In this document: positions 1 through 12,159 of the stretch, one piece after another
Numbering within the stretch: the stretch's first letter is position 1
How the letters are laid out: each line of letters begins with the position of its first letter
Origin: Homalodisca vitripennis
Taxonomy: Eukaryota > Arthropoda > Insecta > Hemiptera > Cicadellidae
Length of the DNA: 64,000 nucleotides
Direction of reading: 5' to 3'
NCBI RefSeq assembly: GCF_021130785.1
Contig: NW_025778850.1
Coordinates: 1 to 64,000 of the forward strand
Notes under the pieces: generated by a model
The model's database searches: none
Seen by the model: the letters and a program-made list of their open reading frames with translations, nothing else
Told to the model about the DNA's origin: nothing
Program-made: the position numbers and the translations under genes

Positions 1-1340
1 AAAATCATGTAAAAGTAATTTTTTAATGCAATTCAAATCTTATGACATAGGTTAAGTGAAATAAAAATTATATTTATAATTAGTCACTGCGTTAAAAAAT
101 ACTAATAGTGTAAAGAAATTTCTAGTCCATTTTACTTGTACTTATGCTGTTAAACCCGACAAATGTCATTATTTTGAGTTTTAAGCTTTTCCAGTTAATA
201 TTCTTTTAACACAATTATGTAAATCACTCACAAACCCTATCCTCAACAACCTTCCTTATTAATAATTTATATTTAATATTTTTTAAATGGGCTCACTGTG
301 GAGTATCATTATTCAAATAAAAAGATGATATAACTGAGATAAACTGCATATAATGCATATCTGCTTATGAAGGTGAGTTGAATAACGTGGCAAAATAAAG
401 ATAAAAATGGCATTGTTCATTACATACTTTTTTTGGGTGATTTTCATTAAAATTTTTTTCCTTTCGAAAATTCACGGATAATTATCCTATAGTTTCTTAG
501 TATTATTTTACTTGTAGTTGAAGTTTTTATAACATTTTAAAAATTTATCTTTGTCCAAAGCACTGACTTGTATTTTGCTAAAACCATTGCCATAAGTTTA
601 ACGATTAGCGTTGAATATATGTGTTTTGTATACCATTTCTATTATATTGTGTTTTCCGTATATTTCTGATACCTATAATTGGTGGTTTAATAGTTTCTGT
701 TAGTGATGCGATTGAGGAATTAAATATAGAGTATGGAGCAAAATCATTATGCCACTTGTTTATGAGAATTTAAAAGATTTTGGCCTTTGAAAAAATCTTG
801 TTATGTTTTTTAAAGGTAATGAAGATATTCTTGTTCAAAGAGTGGTAATAGAAGTAAGAAAATAAACAGAGTAGTCTATGCAACTTTTACATCTAAACTT
901 AAAACTGCGAAATCCAAAATGACAGTGATATACCTAAGCCCAAATAATCTACATTTTTTAAAGACAATCATAAAATCTCTTATAAAGTTTATTTGCTGCC
1001 CGAGAATGTTTCAATCAAATTCCAGATTAAATAAAGAGTTTACCATCAAATAAGATAAATTATCAAACAATTGAAAAAATGGCTATTATGTTTGTAAGAC
1101 ATTACATTTTCTCGTTCAATATTCTGCAATAGTTAAAGAATTTAAAAGTAAATTAAATTACAAACGCAAACATATTAAGATAAGATTTTTTTTTTTTTTT
1201 AATATTAATTAATTTTGTAATGTCACCAGCACCGTTTTCTATATTCTTAGTAGTTTATTAGTATGAAAGTGAAGCCAAACTGTATTAATCTTTCAGATCT
1301 GTTTAGTACTCAGTTGGTTATGCTTAATATTTGCAACCGT
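1..1340. other. AT-rich noncoding sequence, nothing recognised
   Basis: No reading frame, RNA gene or clear repeat was recognised. A poly-T run lies near 1188-1200. It probably belongs to an intron or upstream flank of the transporter gene whose first visible exon is at 4593. Confidence 0.5.
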
Positions 1341-1665
1341 CAAAACGGGGCCTCTGCCTTGAGGTGCAATAATTGCTTCTTCCACAAAAAACTTGATGTC
1401 ATTGGCAATAAAATATATATATAAAAATATCAGTATATATATACTAAACTATAAAAATAATATATATATATATATAATTATATATATATATATATATAAT
1501 ATATAATATTTTATTGATATATTATATATGGCACTTTTTGTTTTGATTGCAATTGGTGATGGGATGTATATTTTGTGTTTGCATATAAATGTGTAATGTG
1601 TTAATTGTCAACTTAAATGTATTGAATATTTTTTGGACAGAAACAAAACAATTATTATTATTATT
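1341..1665 (+). mobile_element. 3' end of a dispersed retroelement, copy A
   Basis: The opening (CTCTGCCTTGAGGTGCAAT, then TTGCTTCTTCCACAAAAAAC) recurs at 16042-16090. Both copies continue into a (TA)n tract, then a segment resembling TGTATATTTTG, and end in TTATTATTATT. A unique 3' tail ending in a short tandem repeat is typical of non-LTR retrotransposon 3' ends, but no coding part is present, so the family is not assigned. The (TA)n region is about 1408-1530. Confidence 0.5.
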
Positions 1666-2694
1666 TGTATAAATCTTTTTGCGCAGGTTTATGGAAAAGT
1701 GTCAGTATGTTCATCATTTTCCTGTCCCGGTCTAACCATTTGACAACATCGACGCTTTGTGGTTCGGTAGAGACGGTTTTTGGGGGGGGGGGTGGTCCCT
1801 TCCTCCTTCCAGCCGCTGAATGTGGACCATTCAACTTCTGCGTCTCTACGGAAAAGGGCCTCCTAGGTTCCTCCTCCGTTCTTTGTCGGTAATAAATCTC
1901 TACCTAGATTGTATCTTTCTTATCTCACTCATCTGCATGTAGAATTATGTAAGCTAAGATAAGAAAATATTTACAAGACGTAACCCGCGTATTTTTATCT
2001 TTGTGTTGTTATCTTATATTCATAGAATATACTATTTAATAACAACTTGTGAAATGAATAATATTGATTCGAACTTTATCCTAATAGGAACTAATATTTT
2101 GAGTTGTGCAAGAAATAGCAATCAGAATTGAAATATGTGGAAAGGAAGAGGTCATTATGGATAATTGATAATTAAAGGAAAATAACAATTTTAATATTAA
2201 TTTACCATAATTTTTAATATATCGAACACAATTTTCCTAGGAAGTCAATGAATGATAATACATATTTATTATTCAATATATAAAAAATTGCGTAAAACAT
2301 CAGAAATTCAATTAGTTGTGTTCAAAAAGTTATACAGATAAATAACTCATTTAAAATTTTTTGCATTTGAGAAAATTCCTATTCTCAGGGACCACGCAAA
2401 CAAACTTTATAAATATTACAGACACTTGTGTGGTTAATGCTAGCTATTTTATTTTTAATATGTATCGATTTACGATTGTAATATTATATTTCCATATATG
2501 ATCTCATTATTCTCATAATCTGCTGGGGAGATATCAGAAACTATTTTTGTTTAAACTCTATTTTGATTAGCTAAGTAGTAGAAATCTATAATTTTAGAAG
2601 TAGATATATAATGTTGGTGTTTATTTTATTGGTGTAGAAATAAAATATGACGTACACTCAAGAGTGCATTTGTTTTTTATTGAATGTTTTAACA
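1666..2694. other. Noncoding, nothing recognised
   Basis: A frame open at 1665-1892 spans a G-rich stretch (1780-1791) and a GC-richer patch, with no recognisable product. The rest is AT-rich and featureless. Confidence 0.4.
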
Positions 2695-3050
2695 GGATTT
2701 AATAGCAGTTTCTCACCTTTCCCGTTCCTTCGCTGACACTTTTGGGAGGAAACACGTGGATAATACCACAGAGTATGTGTTAGCAGAATTTATAGCAGCA
2801 TCTCACCTTTCCGGTTCCTAGGCTGACACTATCGAGGAAACACTACACTATGGCGTATGTTTGAACTATTGAAACGTGTTTGCACAAATTATAGCTTCGT
2901 CTCACCTGCCTGGTTCCTAGGCTGACACTATCGAGGAAACACTACACTACGGCGTATGTGGTGAACTGGTGAACGTGTTTGCAGGTATTATAGCATCGTC
3001 CTCACCTATCTGGTTTCTTGGCTGACACGTTGGGGAGGAAATATGTTCTG
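2695..3050. repeat. Degenerate minisatellite, about four copies
   Basis: About four imperfect tandem copies of an 85-115 bp unit. Each has a core like TCACCTTTCCGGTTCCTAGG, then CTGACACTATCGAGGAAACAC. The two middle copies are most alike. No coding sense was seen. Confidence 0.7.
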
Positions 3051-4592
3051 GTCCGGGGCCTGTCTCTAAACGTCCTGTTGTAACATTTTGGGAACATTTG
3101 CTCCCAACTTTTGGTCATCTCTTCATCATCAAAGTTATCTCTGGGGCCTTGTAAGTTATACATTTATGTCTAGGTACTATTGGGATTTCCACTAAATGCA
3201 AAAATCTTTTTTTGTTGTTGTAATATTTTATGAAGTTACCATATAAGGAATACTTTGACTGTTCCCAAATTGCTATTGACAAGTAACATCCATAAAACAT
3301 AGTAGGCTTACAAGCCATAAAAACTAAACTTTAATCTTTTTTTGAAACACAGAATTGAGTTGTTTATTTTATTACAAAATCTTGTATTTAAAGTTTCTTA
3401 TTGTTTATTATAATGAAGTTAAGCATATAAAAAATTGCTTGAAATAAAATTTAACTCCACCAGGTGCTATTTAAGGAATCTATGTATGTAAAATCTGGTC
3501 TTTGCATTATTATGTATTGAATGTAGACTTATACATGATATAGGCACCTATGTACGACGCATAGTCTTTTTTTGTAAAATTCCCAAAAAGACTTAAGGGC
3601 GAACTTAGGACAGTGGTTCCATATTCAAAAGATGTTACAAACGATACATTTGGCACAAAAGTTATGAGGATTAAAAATTGTAAACCATAAATAGTAATTT
3701 TTGTACTGCTGGGAAATGAAGTTTAATATCATTTGCAGCAACGTTACATGTATTATAGCAACTGTGACGTAAATAAACATATCAGTCTAACTTTTAAAAT
3801 AATCTGTTGGTTTCAAATTTGGAGTTTTTTAAAAAAGAAAAATATTTATTTTAGTCATATGCCAAGTTTTACAAAAAAGAGATTTTGCAGTAATAATGTG
3901 GTGTGATTAAGGCTGAAACTAAGCCAAATTTTAAGAAATGTATAAGAGATATTTATTTAGCAGTCATCTGTAAAATATGGTTTTTTGTATAAGAATTGGT
4001 TAATCGCCTTAGGCAACATAATACAGACATGAGAATGGAATATATTTTTATCGTAACACTATATAATTTTAAATTTGTCTATGTTTTTATGATTATTGAT
4101 GGTTAATGTTACGAAAGAAGGACATTTCGCCCATATTTAATTTAAATAATTTTGTATTTTCTTCTATTACGATTATCCATTTTTATATATTTGTTACTAT
4201 GTGCACAATTTTTATTAAGTTTTATTATATATCATGATATATTAAACATTTCTTACTGTCACTATGGGACATGTTATATTCTTTTAACCATTTGGTCTTA
4301 CTTGACTTGGATGATTGGCTGGCTTGTTAATGTTTTACGTCATAACAATTGTATTGAATTACTGTTAAACTTAAAAGTGTATTGCTTCAATTTACTGTCT
4401 TATGTAATAATAAAAAAAGTACATTTACACTATACTTAACTTTTATATTTCTTTCTGTAATACAGAGAATATAAAGTAAATTCACATTGAAGCCCTGGCT
4501 TTATTCGTATTGTCATGTTTCATTTGCACGTATTTACATTATAGTTTTAAATATTAACCTAACTGAAGCTATAGATTGATTAAATATTTCAG
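3051..4592. other. Noncoding, probably intron
   Basis: AT-rich with no recognised gene. It ends in a plausible 3' splice signal (TTTAAATATTTCAG-like, AG at 4591-4592) in front of the first transporter exon. Confidence 0.5.
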
Positions 4593-4715
4593 GACTTGTC
4601 CAACGTCTAATCGCTACAATCCCACTGCTCGGCGAGTTCGTCCCGACAAAGATAAGAGCACAAGCCTTGCTGATAAGCACCTCACTCAGCACTATAGGTC
4701 TCCTCTACTCCGCCT
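4593..4715 (+). CDS. SV2/SVOP-like MFS transporter, exon a
   Basis: Internal exon of a major-facilitator transporter resembling insect synaptic-vesicle-glycoprotein-2-like (organic solute) carriers. It is 123 nt, bounded by AG before 4593 and GTAAG after 4715, so phase is preserved. The translation contains LLGEFVPTKIRAQALL, which matches the conserved cytoplasmic loop after an early transmembrane helix (GEF-P-K-R-AL), then a hydrophobic helix. The last partial codon (T) joins correctly to the exon at 13738. No upstream exon was identified, so the N-terminus lies outside the window or was missed. The transported substrate is unknown. Confidence 0.7.
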
Positions 4716-6446
4716 GTAAGTTGTCACATGAGAATCAAGATTTAACAATGAATCGATACAATAATTTATCCATATTTTATATCAAACTTAATATAGGTCA
4801 AATGCATGGAATATCACTAGCCATCGTGTTCCGGTACCGATGGTTAGGCAATAATTTACTAATAAACTAAAGTCTACTTTATAATTGTTTTAAATTGGAT
4901 ACTGCGGACTTGTGCTATTGTTCTAAATTAACAATAATAACAAGGATAATAACAATTGGTTACTAGCAATTAATATTGATAATAATTAATTGCAACAGTA
5001 ACAATTATAAAATAACAATAAAGAAACAAAAACACTAACAACAATTTATAGTATACGAATAGTGAAAATTGGCAATGTTATCATGCTTACCTAATCTAGC
5101 CACTCCCTTTTGCTCTAATGATTAGATAAGCGTTAGGAGTCTGTTTCCTCAGAAAGGGGACATCAATAGTTCTGTCACTGTCCTTGCTCAGGTTACGCCA
5201 GTCTGTAGTGCAGTTCAGAGTAATAACCGTGTAATGTCATAAATAACGTTTCTGTAATAAAAAAGTGTAAAAAAAATTAAAAAAGTGAGTGAATTGTGCA
5301 GCGCTGTGTTAAAATTAGAAGAGGAAGATACGTTAATTTTGTTGCTTTGTTGTAGTTTTTTTATTACTAGAATCTGTGTTAGATTCAAAACCTTTATTTT
5401 ATTTAAGTATAATGTAACATTTATTTTTCGGATGAAGTGCCTAGAGGTATGAATAACTACCATAATCCAGTTTCCATATCGGTTATATATATATATGTTA
5501 CACCAAATATATTTGTTATTGCATTATCATGAGTACGCTTCTGGATGTTTTGAAAAAGAAAAGGTATTATACTAAAAACGTTTTAATAGTATCTAGATGT
5601 AATCATAGTCTTCTTTGCTATATACTGCTTGAATTTCGAATGCTAATTTACAATGTACGTACAGGCACAGTAAACGCTTTGATGAATTCCAAGAATAGGG
5701 TTTGTACTAAATTTGATTTACTTCCGTACGATGAAACCTCCGATTCAGTTTACCCAGTTTTCCAATTTTGTAGATACGGATTTCCCACTACTGTACTTGT
5801 GTTCAGTTTTTCTAAATCGTTTTATAGACATTCAGATAATATTTATACATTTCTGAAGCGAGTCTTTTGTCAGCTCTCCAGTATGACAAAATGACAAAAT
5901 CCAGTAATGAAGAATGTTAATATTTTTAAAGAGAAAAGCTTAACCTCTATTAAATCATTTATACACTCTTACTTATTTTGGGTTTTATGAAACATAATTC
6001 CACATTATTAACAAAAATAGAGCATTAGTATTACTTTAATATGAATTGTAAATATTTTGGACTCAGGGAATTTGTTATCAGACACAGCAGCCAGGTTAAG
6101 TTAAATATAAAATAAATTATTGAAATAAATTTACACGTGTCAGAACTGCCTTCAACGATAAACTGTATAATTAAATTTTGAAAAATAATTAGCTTATACT
6201 GCTTAACAATCTTTCAAATAATATAAAAGCGTGTTTGCCATTCAATAGTACATCAGGATAACTTATAAATATGTTATAAACTTTTTTTTTAAACAATAAT
6301 ATTGTTAAAGGTGTATTTATTTGGTATGGTTTGTAAGATTTAATAATAATATGGATCCATAGATGCATCACAATGTATAGAGCACCTATTATGACAATAA
6401 ATAGTTCTTCAGGTGCATTAAATAAATAATAACCCTACAGGAAATT
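4716..6446. other. Intron, nothing recognised
   Basis: Intron of the transporter gene. A frame open at 5529-5894 (121 codons) has no recognisable motif and no splice context, so I do not call it. The intron continues through the retrotransposon to 13737. Confidence 0.5.
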
Positions 6447-7333
6447 GTACCGTATGACGATAACACATGGGGGTGGTGACTTCTGAGGTCGTAGTAATAA
6501 ATACTAGAAATTCAAAGTTTACTTATAAGTTCAGTTTAATTACGAAAACTTAAAAGCACCACTTTTAGATGGTAAAGGAAAAGTTATGTAATGCCACGTT
6601 GCTGCCAATTAGAATATAATAACTAAAAAGTATATCTTCTAGGTGGGCCTAAAATATCCAATGTTCTATTGAATTATGCGTACGAAGTTTTACTTTACAA
6701 AACAATAATATTTCACTTCCCTTCGCAATAGGTAGACTCACAACCCGGGTGTCGGCGTCTTGGCACGAGACATTGAAGCTGTAGTCTAAGAACGGTTATT
6801 CTTAGAAGAGGAGTAGAGGTTGGGAAGTGGTAGCCATCTATTCAAACAACACGTGAGATACATCAGCTACGTAAACTCGCCTAAAACAAATTCGCGACGG
6901 TATTAGCCATTTAATGATACAAATTAATATTTATAACAACGTGCTCGTCGCCATAAGGACGACGCCACAACCTTTATCTATCTCCATCAAGCAAATAAAA
7001 GATCTTCAAGGGTAAGTTACTTTACTATTCACATCTTTACTTTACGTTACCTTCATTTTATACGTTTGGCATCAAAGGGCTAATTTAATAATACGAAAAG
7101 ATAAATTTTACTTACGGACAAAAGCGCGCGAGGTCTGATCGGTTACGTAGTTGGGCTGCTACAACGGGTTAGAAGAAAAAATTCATACGCGTGCCAATTA
7201 GGTAGTTACTCCGCCCAAATAATTTAGTTTCCGGAACATTGGATGTAAAATAATATTAATATTATAACTGGCTGATTAGGTTGCGAACGAAATTTACATT
7301 GTATGAAATTTAATTAACTAATTTACGGTAACA
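6447..7333 (-). repeat. Left LTR (3' LTR of the element)
   Basis: Direct repeat of 11275-12159, differing mainly by single-base indels. It begins TGTACCG and ends CGGTAACA in window orientation. The adjoining internal bases, read on the minus strand, contain AACAGGGTGGA, a plausible polypurine tract. Confidence 0.85.
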
Positions 7334-8468
7334 GAATATCCACCCTGTTTTGATTTCGCAACCTAGTTAGTCGCTTTTACCTTTAAACATATTCTAAATA
7401 ACAAACTTAATTCAACCTTTTATTCATTACATAAATTCAAATTCAACCATAACAATACGATAGCGCGCGGGGTTTCAAAAGTTTCCTATGAAATCCGCTA
7501 GATCGCATGCCAATGCAAGTTTCTATGACTGCTCGCTTAGGGACCAAAAAATATAAAATCAATTTAGGCAAACTATTTTCATGCAGTGCACGTTGCAGCG
7601 TTTTAGAATTTGCGGGTCGTTGCAAGAAATAAGGGCATTTAAGGCGATTAAATCGTAAACAAGTGTAGTGTAGTGTTTTGTTATATAGGCGCCACATTCA
7701 TACTTCTTTTTTTGCATTCATACCAGTGTTTTGTGAATAGTGTTGTGCCATTTAAATACCCTGAGACTTGCGGACAAGTTTACCAATATGGATCGAATAC
7801 TTTGGAATGAAACGTCCCCTCACGAGAAGCTAAGTCTCACATTTTCGTATTAATACTGCATCACTCTTAATATATATATTTACATACAACATCCTATACA
7901 TCTTAAATCTACATGAATTTTAACACTTCAAATATATCTACAAAAATTCAAAATTCAAACATTTCGGCATACCTACAAAACACAGACAATTTTTCATATT
8001 TGGTTCCCTCATTACAAACAGTCAGGATCAACTTTGTCTCATTTCTTTACACTAAGTCTATTTACAAATTCTTTTTCTATATTTTATTTCAATTGACACA
8101 TTCGTTAAGAATTCACCAAACAGTTAACTTCCTGGATTTTATCTTATCTTTTAAATTTGGCAGCAAGTGGTTCCTTAAGGGATGCTACAAAAATTTTTTT
8201 TTATTTATACAGAACAGGTCTTAATTTAATTTTAAATCTACAATATGAAACCTTTTTTACATTCAAAACATTTTCAGTGTGTTGTACAATACAAGTTACA
8301 GGGCTTAAAAAATATAAAATTCTATAAATTCCTACATATTTAGGTGCTAATTTTGCACAAAACTTTTCTACCTTATTGCTTAAATAGTGGGTTCTGATGC
8401 ATACTAAGGAATGCAACTGAAAGGGATGTTTTTAACATTTTGCTCTGAGTACTTTTTGTCTATTACTG
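7334..8468 (-). other. Retrotransposon internal region downstream of integrase
   Basis: Between the integrase remnant and the 3' LTR. Short frames (for example 7443-7697 minus and 7913-8224 plus) show no recognisable domain. An env-like gene was looked for and not seen. Confidence 0.4.
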
Positions 8469-8813
8469 TTATGTTTCTATACTCCTTTTTACATTCACCA
8501 CAGCTCTCTTTAAATTGTTTACAACAGTTTCCTCGGACAAATTCTCACCAATTAGATCATTTAGCTTCCATAAATTAGATAAAGCATTATTACAGGAATG
8601 ATTAAACATTAAATCAAAGGCAGCAAAACCTGTGCTTTCATTATGGGCGGTGTTTAAACTTAATTGTATATAGCCTAGGTCATTATCCCGATAGGCGGAC
8701 AATACAGCACTACCAACATGTAAACCAAAGGGTACTCGTTTAAATTTGTATTTACCAAATATAGTGCTAAATGAGGTAAGATCTTGACTATCAGGTGATA
8801 ATGGACATTGCAA
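8469..8813 (-). pseudogene. Chimeric RT/integrase remnant of the LTR element
   Basis: The 114-codon minus-strand frame joins a reverse-transcriptase fragment (TIFGKYKFKRVPFGL, the gypsy-type KY-F-RLPFGL motif) directly to the C-terminal part of a retroviral-type integrase (LNTAHNESTGFAAFDLMF, the N-x-H-x-TG-P/A-F motif). The RT catalytic core, RNase H and most of the integrase are missing, so this is one internal deletion that happened to keep the frame. Not functional. Confidence 0.8.
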
Positions 8814-8899
8814 AAAACTTTTTCTTAAATCTATTATTGAAAAATATTTGGCTCCACTAAGATGTTGATAATAATTATTTAAATCACCAATGGGAAAAT

Positions 8900-9060
8900 C
8901 AATTTTTCTGTACCTTTTTATTTAATTCGGTATAATTGACTACAAGTCTGTCCTTTTTGGTTAAAAAAGCTGGACTGGAGTAGGCTGAAGTACTGGGTTC
9001 AATTATTCCTTGGTCCAACCAATCCTGTAATTATTGTTTTCATCTTATTTACAGTAGGAG
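8900..9060 (-). pseudogene. Reverse transcriptase N-terminal remnant
   Basis: The minus-strand translation reads WLDQGIIEPSTSAYSSP, then FLTKKD, then RLVVNYTELNK. This is the standard start of Ty3/gypsy reverse transcriptases (L-x-x-GII-PS-S-YSSP, K-K-D, R-VVDYR-LN). Stops and a frame change separate it from the RT piece near 8800. Confidence 0.8.
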
Positions 9061-9559
9061 GGCTCATAAAATTAAGGCCTAATATTTACAGGTGTGGGGT
9101 CATTTAGAACTAATCTCACTTCCAAATCTAGAGCCTCTCCTAATTTTGGATTAAAAAACATTTGGAAAATCCCCTATAAGGTTTTGTATCTCAGCCCTCA
9201 GCTCTAGTGCAACCCTATTTTTTACATCAATGCTGTTTACTATCATGATTCAAAAGGCTGTTGTCTGACAATAGTTATTTTCTCATTACAATTGAATTTA
9301 AAAATAACATGAATCTCCATCAAGATCTAAAATTAATTTGCTATTAGATATAAATGGGTTTCCCAATACAATGTCCCATTTTAAAATTATCCAATACAAT
9401 AAATTTTACTTTCCAACAAAATTTAGAAATTTTTATCTTAGCATAACAGTAACCAAAACATTTTATTTCAGTGTTATTGGCAGCCAACATTCTATCATCT
9501 GACTTCATTAATTTAGAAACATTTTTATTCAACAATAGGCTATCATAAAATTCTTTACT

Positions 9560-9600
9560 AATTATATCTCTTGTAGCACCAGTATCTAATAAGCAGTTTG
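9560..9600 (-). pseudogene. Aspartic protease active-site remnant
   Basis: The minus-strand translation gives LLDTGATRDII, with the DTGA catalytic motif at 9575-9586. This is the retroviral aspartic protease signature, between gag zinc knuckle and RT as expected. The frame at 9344-9535 minus is probably the rest of the protease/linker. Confidence 0.75.
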
Positions 9601-9699
9601 TTTTTTACATTTTTACCCACTATAGCTTCAATTAAAGGCATATTGTTACAACTGTCTAACATTTAGTCTTAAATTAGGTTTTCTATAGTTTTAATTTAC

Positions 9700-11270
9700 T
9701 CCAATTTTTAATTACCTTACCATAGACTCTCATAAAAATAGTGTTTTTTCTTTTTTTACTGTATTACTATTTATAAAATTATTATTCTTAAACTTATGAA
9801 ACCGGGGAGGGATATTTTAGGTGTTTGTGGTGTAATACCACTCCCCCTATCGACTAGTTTTTTGGATTCCTAAAACAATTTTTTGCTAAGTGACCAGGCC
9901 TATTACAATTGAAACATAACTTTGGGTTTTTGACAGTAGGCCTACTTTCTAAGTTCATCCATGTGGTGGATACATGTTGTTAACATATGTCTTACTTAAA
10001 TTGTCCCCTTAAGTTATCATTAAAGGTTATATTGTTTACTAGCTATACACACACATTTTCCAAATCTGTAAAAACAAACGGGATTGTTTTCAAAAATTAA
10101 CTTATTTCTATCTGTAGGCTTAATACCTCTTTTTATACAAGTTTACCAAGTCCTGTTCACTTATGTTTACACAAATAAAACTTGACTGAGCTCTTTGATG
10201 TCATAGATGTATTCATACAGTGGCTCATCAAACCTTTGTGGCCTATAAACTAAATCTAGTCTCAGTCTTTCAATTAGGCCTACAGGGATAAAAGCACTAA
10301 TTAATTCCCTGTGTAGATAGTTTGACATTTGGCATGACAGACTTACAACTGTATTATTTTGGCTAAAAGTGGGACCTTTTGCATAACATGGTAACAATGC
10401 TAAAAATTTCATTTTCTGATAGGCTTGTTTCACATTTTAGTTTTAACAAAGTTTTCAAAAAGTTTATTTAGCTCAGTACTACTACTAAAGCCATTTGTTA
10501 CTGTAAAATTTTGTAAATAACATTCTACAGGATTGTTTAACTTATTAAACATATTTAAACCAGACATAGGTTGACTAATACAATCATTTGTTTGCATTAT
10601 AAATAGGCATTATAGGCAAAGTGGGGGTACTGGCAGTAGGCTGTGATATTGTTGGTGGTTGTACAGAAATAGGGCCTATTTGTTCTTTCACTGCCTGTTC
10701 CATAGCCTCATCTTTGTTCTAATGATTTCATTTAAATTGGCTTCTAACACTTTAAAGCTGTTCTAGGTTCACTGTAGGTAGCAAGTTTTTAGCTAACTGT
10801 TGTTCAACATTTACTAGCCTACACTTTAAAGCTGATAAAGTTTCACTATGTACAGAACTTAGTTCTAGCTGGTTGTCTAAAAATAAACGGTTTATTAAAT
10901 GTTTTACACTTTTCTTGGAATTTGGGTGATTTCTAAAGGTGAACTAGCACTGTTTCAATTCACTGCACCCATGTTCTAAATAATATCACTTTTTCACTGA
11001 GAAGTTTTACTTCCTGATTGTGGTCTATTTTTAATAGGCTACTAGGAGTAGGTAAAACTATTGTTTCTCAAACACTGTCTTAAGGACTTTCTGAGTTCAT
11101 CTTACTGTACTGTCACTATTTAATTTAATACCCTCTAGATATCAGTTCAAATACCAACTCATCTTTAGACAAATATTCTATTTTAATGGCAGGCATTGTG
11201 GCGTTTTTCACTCAGTTTCACCCAGTTGATGGCAGAGTAGGCACATCAATAGCAGATTGCGCAATAAAAT
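9700..11270 (-). pseudogene. gag remnant with CCHC zinc knuckle
   Basis: At 9875-9916 the minus strand encodes CFNCNRPGHLAKNC, a C-x2-C-x4-H-x4-C zinc knuckle of a gag nucleocapsid. Upstream, the minus-strand frame at 10167-10433 (RPQRFDEPLYEYIYDIKEL) looks like a capsid segment of Ty3/gypsy gag. No continuous gag frame remains. Confidence 0.7.
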
Positions 11271-11274
11271 TATG

Positions 11275-12159
11275 TGTACCGTATGACGATAACACATGGG
11301 GGTGGTGACTTCTGAGGTCGTAGTAATAAATACTAGAAATACAAAGTTTACTTATAAGTTCAGTTTAATTACGAAAACTTAAAAGCACCACTTTTAGATG
11401 GTAAAGGAAAAGTTATGTAATGCCACGTTGCTGCCAATTAGAATATAATAACTAAAAAGTATATCTTCTAGGTGGGCCTAAAAATATCCAATGTTCTATT
11501 GAATTATGCGTACGGAAGTTTTACTTTTACAAAACAATAATATTTCACTTCCCTTCGCAATAGGTAGACTCGCCAACCTGGGTGTCGGCGTCTTGGCACG
11601 AGACATTGAAGCTGTAGTCTAAGAACGGTTATTCTTAGAAGAGGAGTAGAGGTTGGGAAGTGGTAGCCATCTATTCAAACAACACGTGAGATACATCAGC
11701 TACGTAAACTCGCCTAAAACAAATTCGCGACGGTATTAGCCATTTAATGATACAAATTACTATTTAATAACAACGTGCTTCGTCGCCATAAGGACGACGC
11801 CACAACCTTTATCTATCTCCATCAAGCAAATAAAAGATCTTCAAGGGTAAGTTTACTTTACTATTCACATCTTTACTTTACGTTACCTTCATTTTATACG
11901 TTTGGCATCAAAGGGCTAATTTAATAATACGAAAAGATAAATTTTACTTACGGACAAAGCGCGCGAGGTCTGATCGGTTACGTAGTTGGGCTGCTACAAC
12001 GGGTTAGAAGAAAAAATTCATACGCGTGCCAATTAGGTAGTTACTCCGCCCAATAATTTAGTTCCGGAACATTGGATGTAAAATAATATTATATTATACT
12101 GGCTGATTAGGTTGCGAAATTTACATTGTATGAAATTTAATTAACTAATTTACGGTACA
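11275..12159 (-). repeat. Right LTR (5' LTR of the element)
   Basis: Direct repeat of 6447-7333. It begins TGTACCG and ends CGGTACA in window orientation. The minus-strand sequence just inside it, where a primer-binding site is expected, showed no obvious match to a familiar tRNA 3' end. Confidence 0.85.

Larger units (their letters stand above)
6447..12159 (-). mobile_element. Ty3/gypsy-type LTR retrotransposon, internally deleted
   Basis: Two nearly identical direct repeats of about 886 bp (6447-7333 and 11275-12159) flank remnants of gag, aspartic protease, reverse transcriptase and integrase, all on the minus strand. LTR termini are inverted: TGTACCG and CGGTACA. The 5-bp flanks (GAAAT left, GAATA right) are similar but not identical, so a target duplication is not shown. 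The coding part is full of stops and the RT and integrase pieces are fused by a large deletion. It lies in an intron of the transporter gene, in antisense orientation. Confidence 0.8.

Noticed and set aside
5529..5894. 121-codon plus-strand frame
   Set aside because: No motif, splice signal or homologous pattern; chance frame in an intron.
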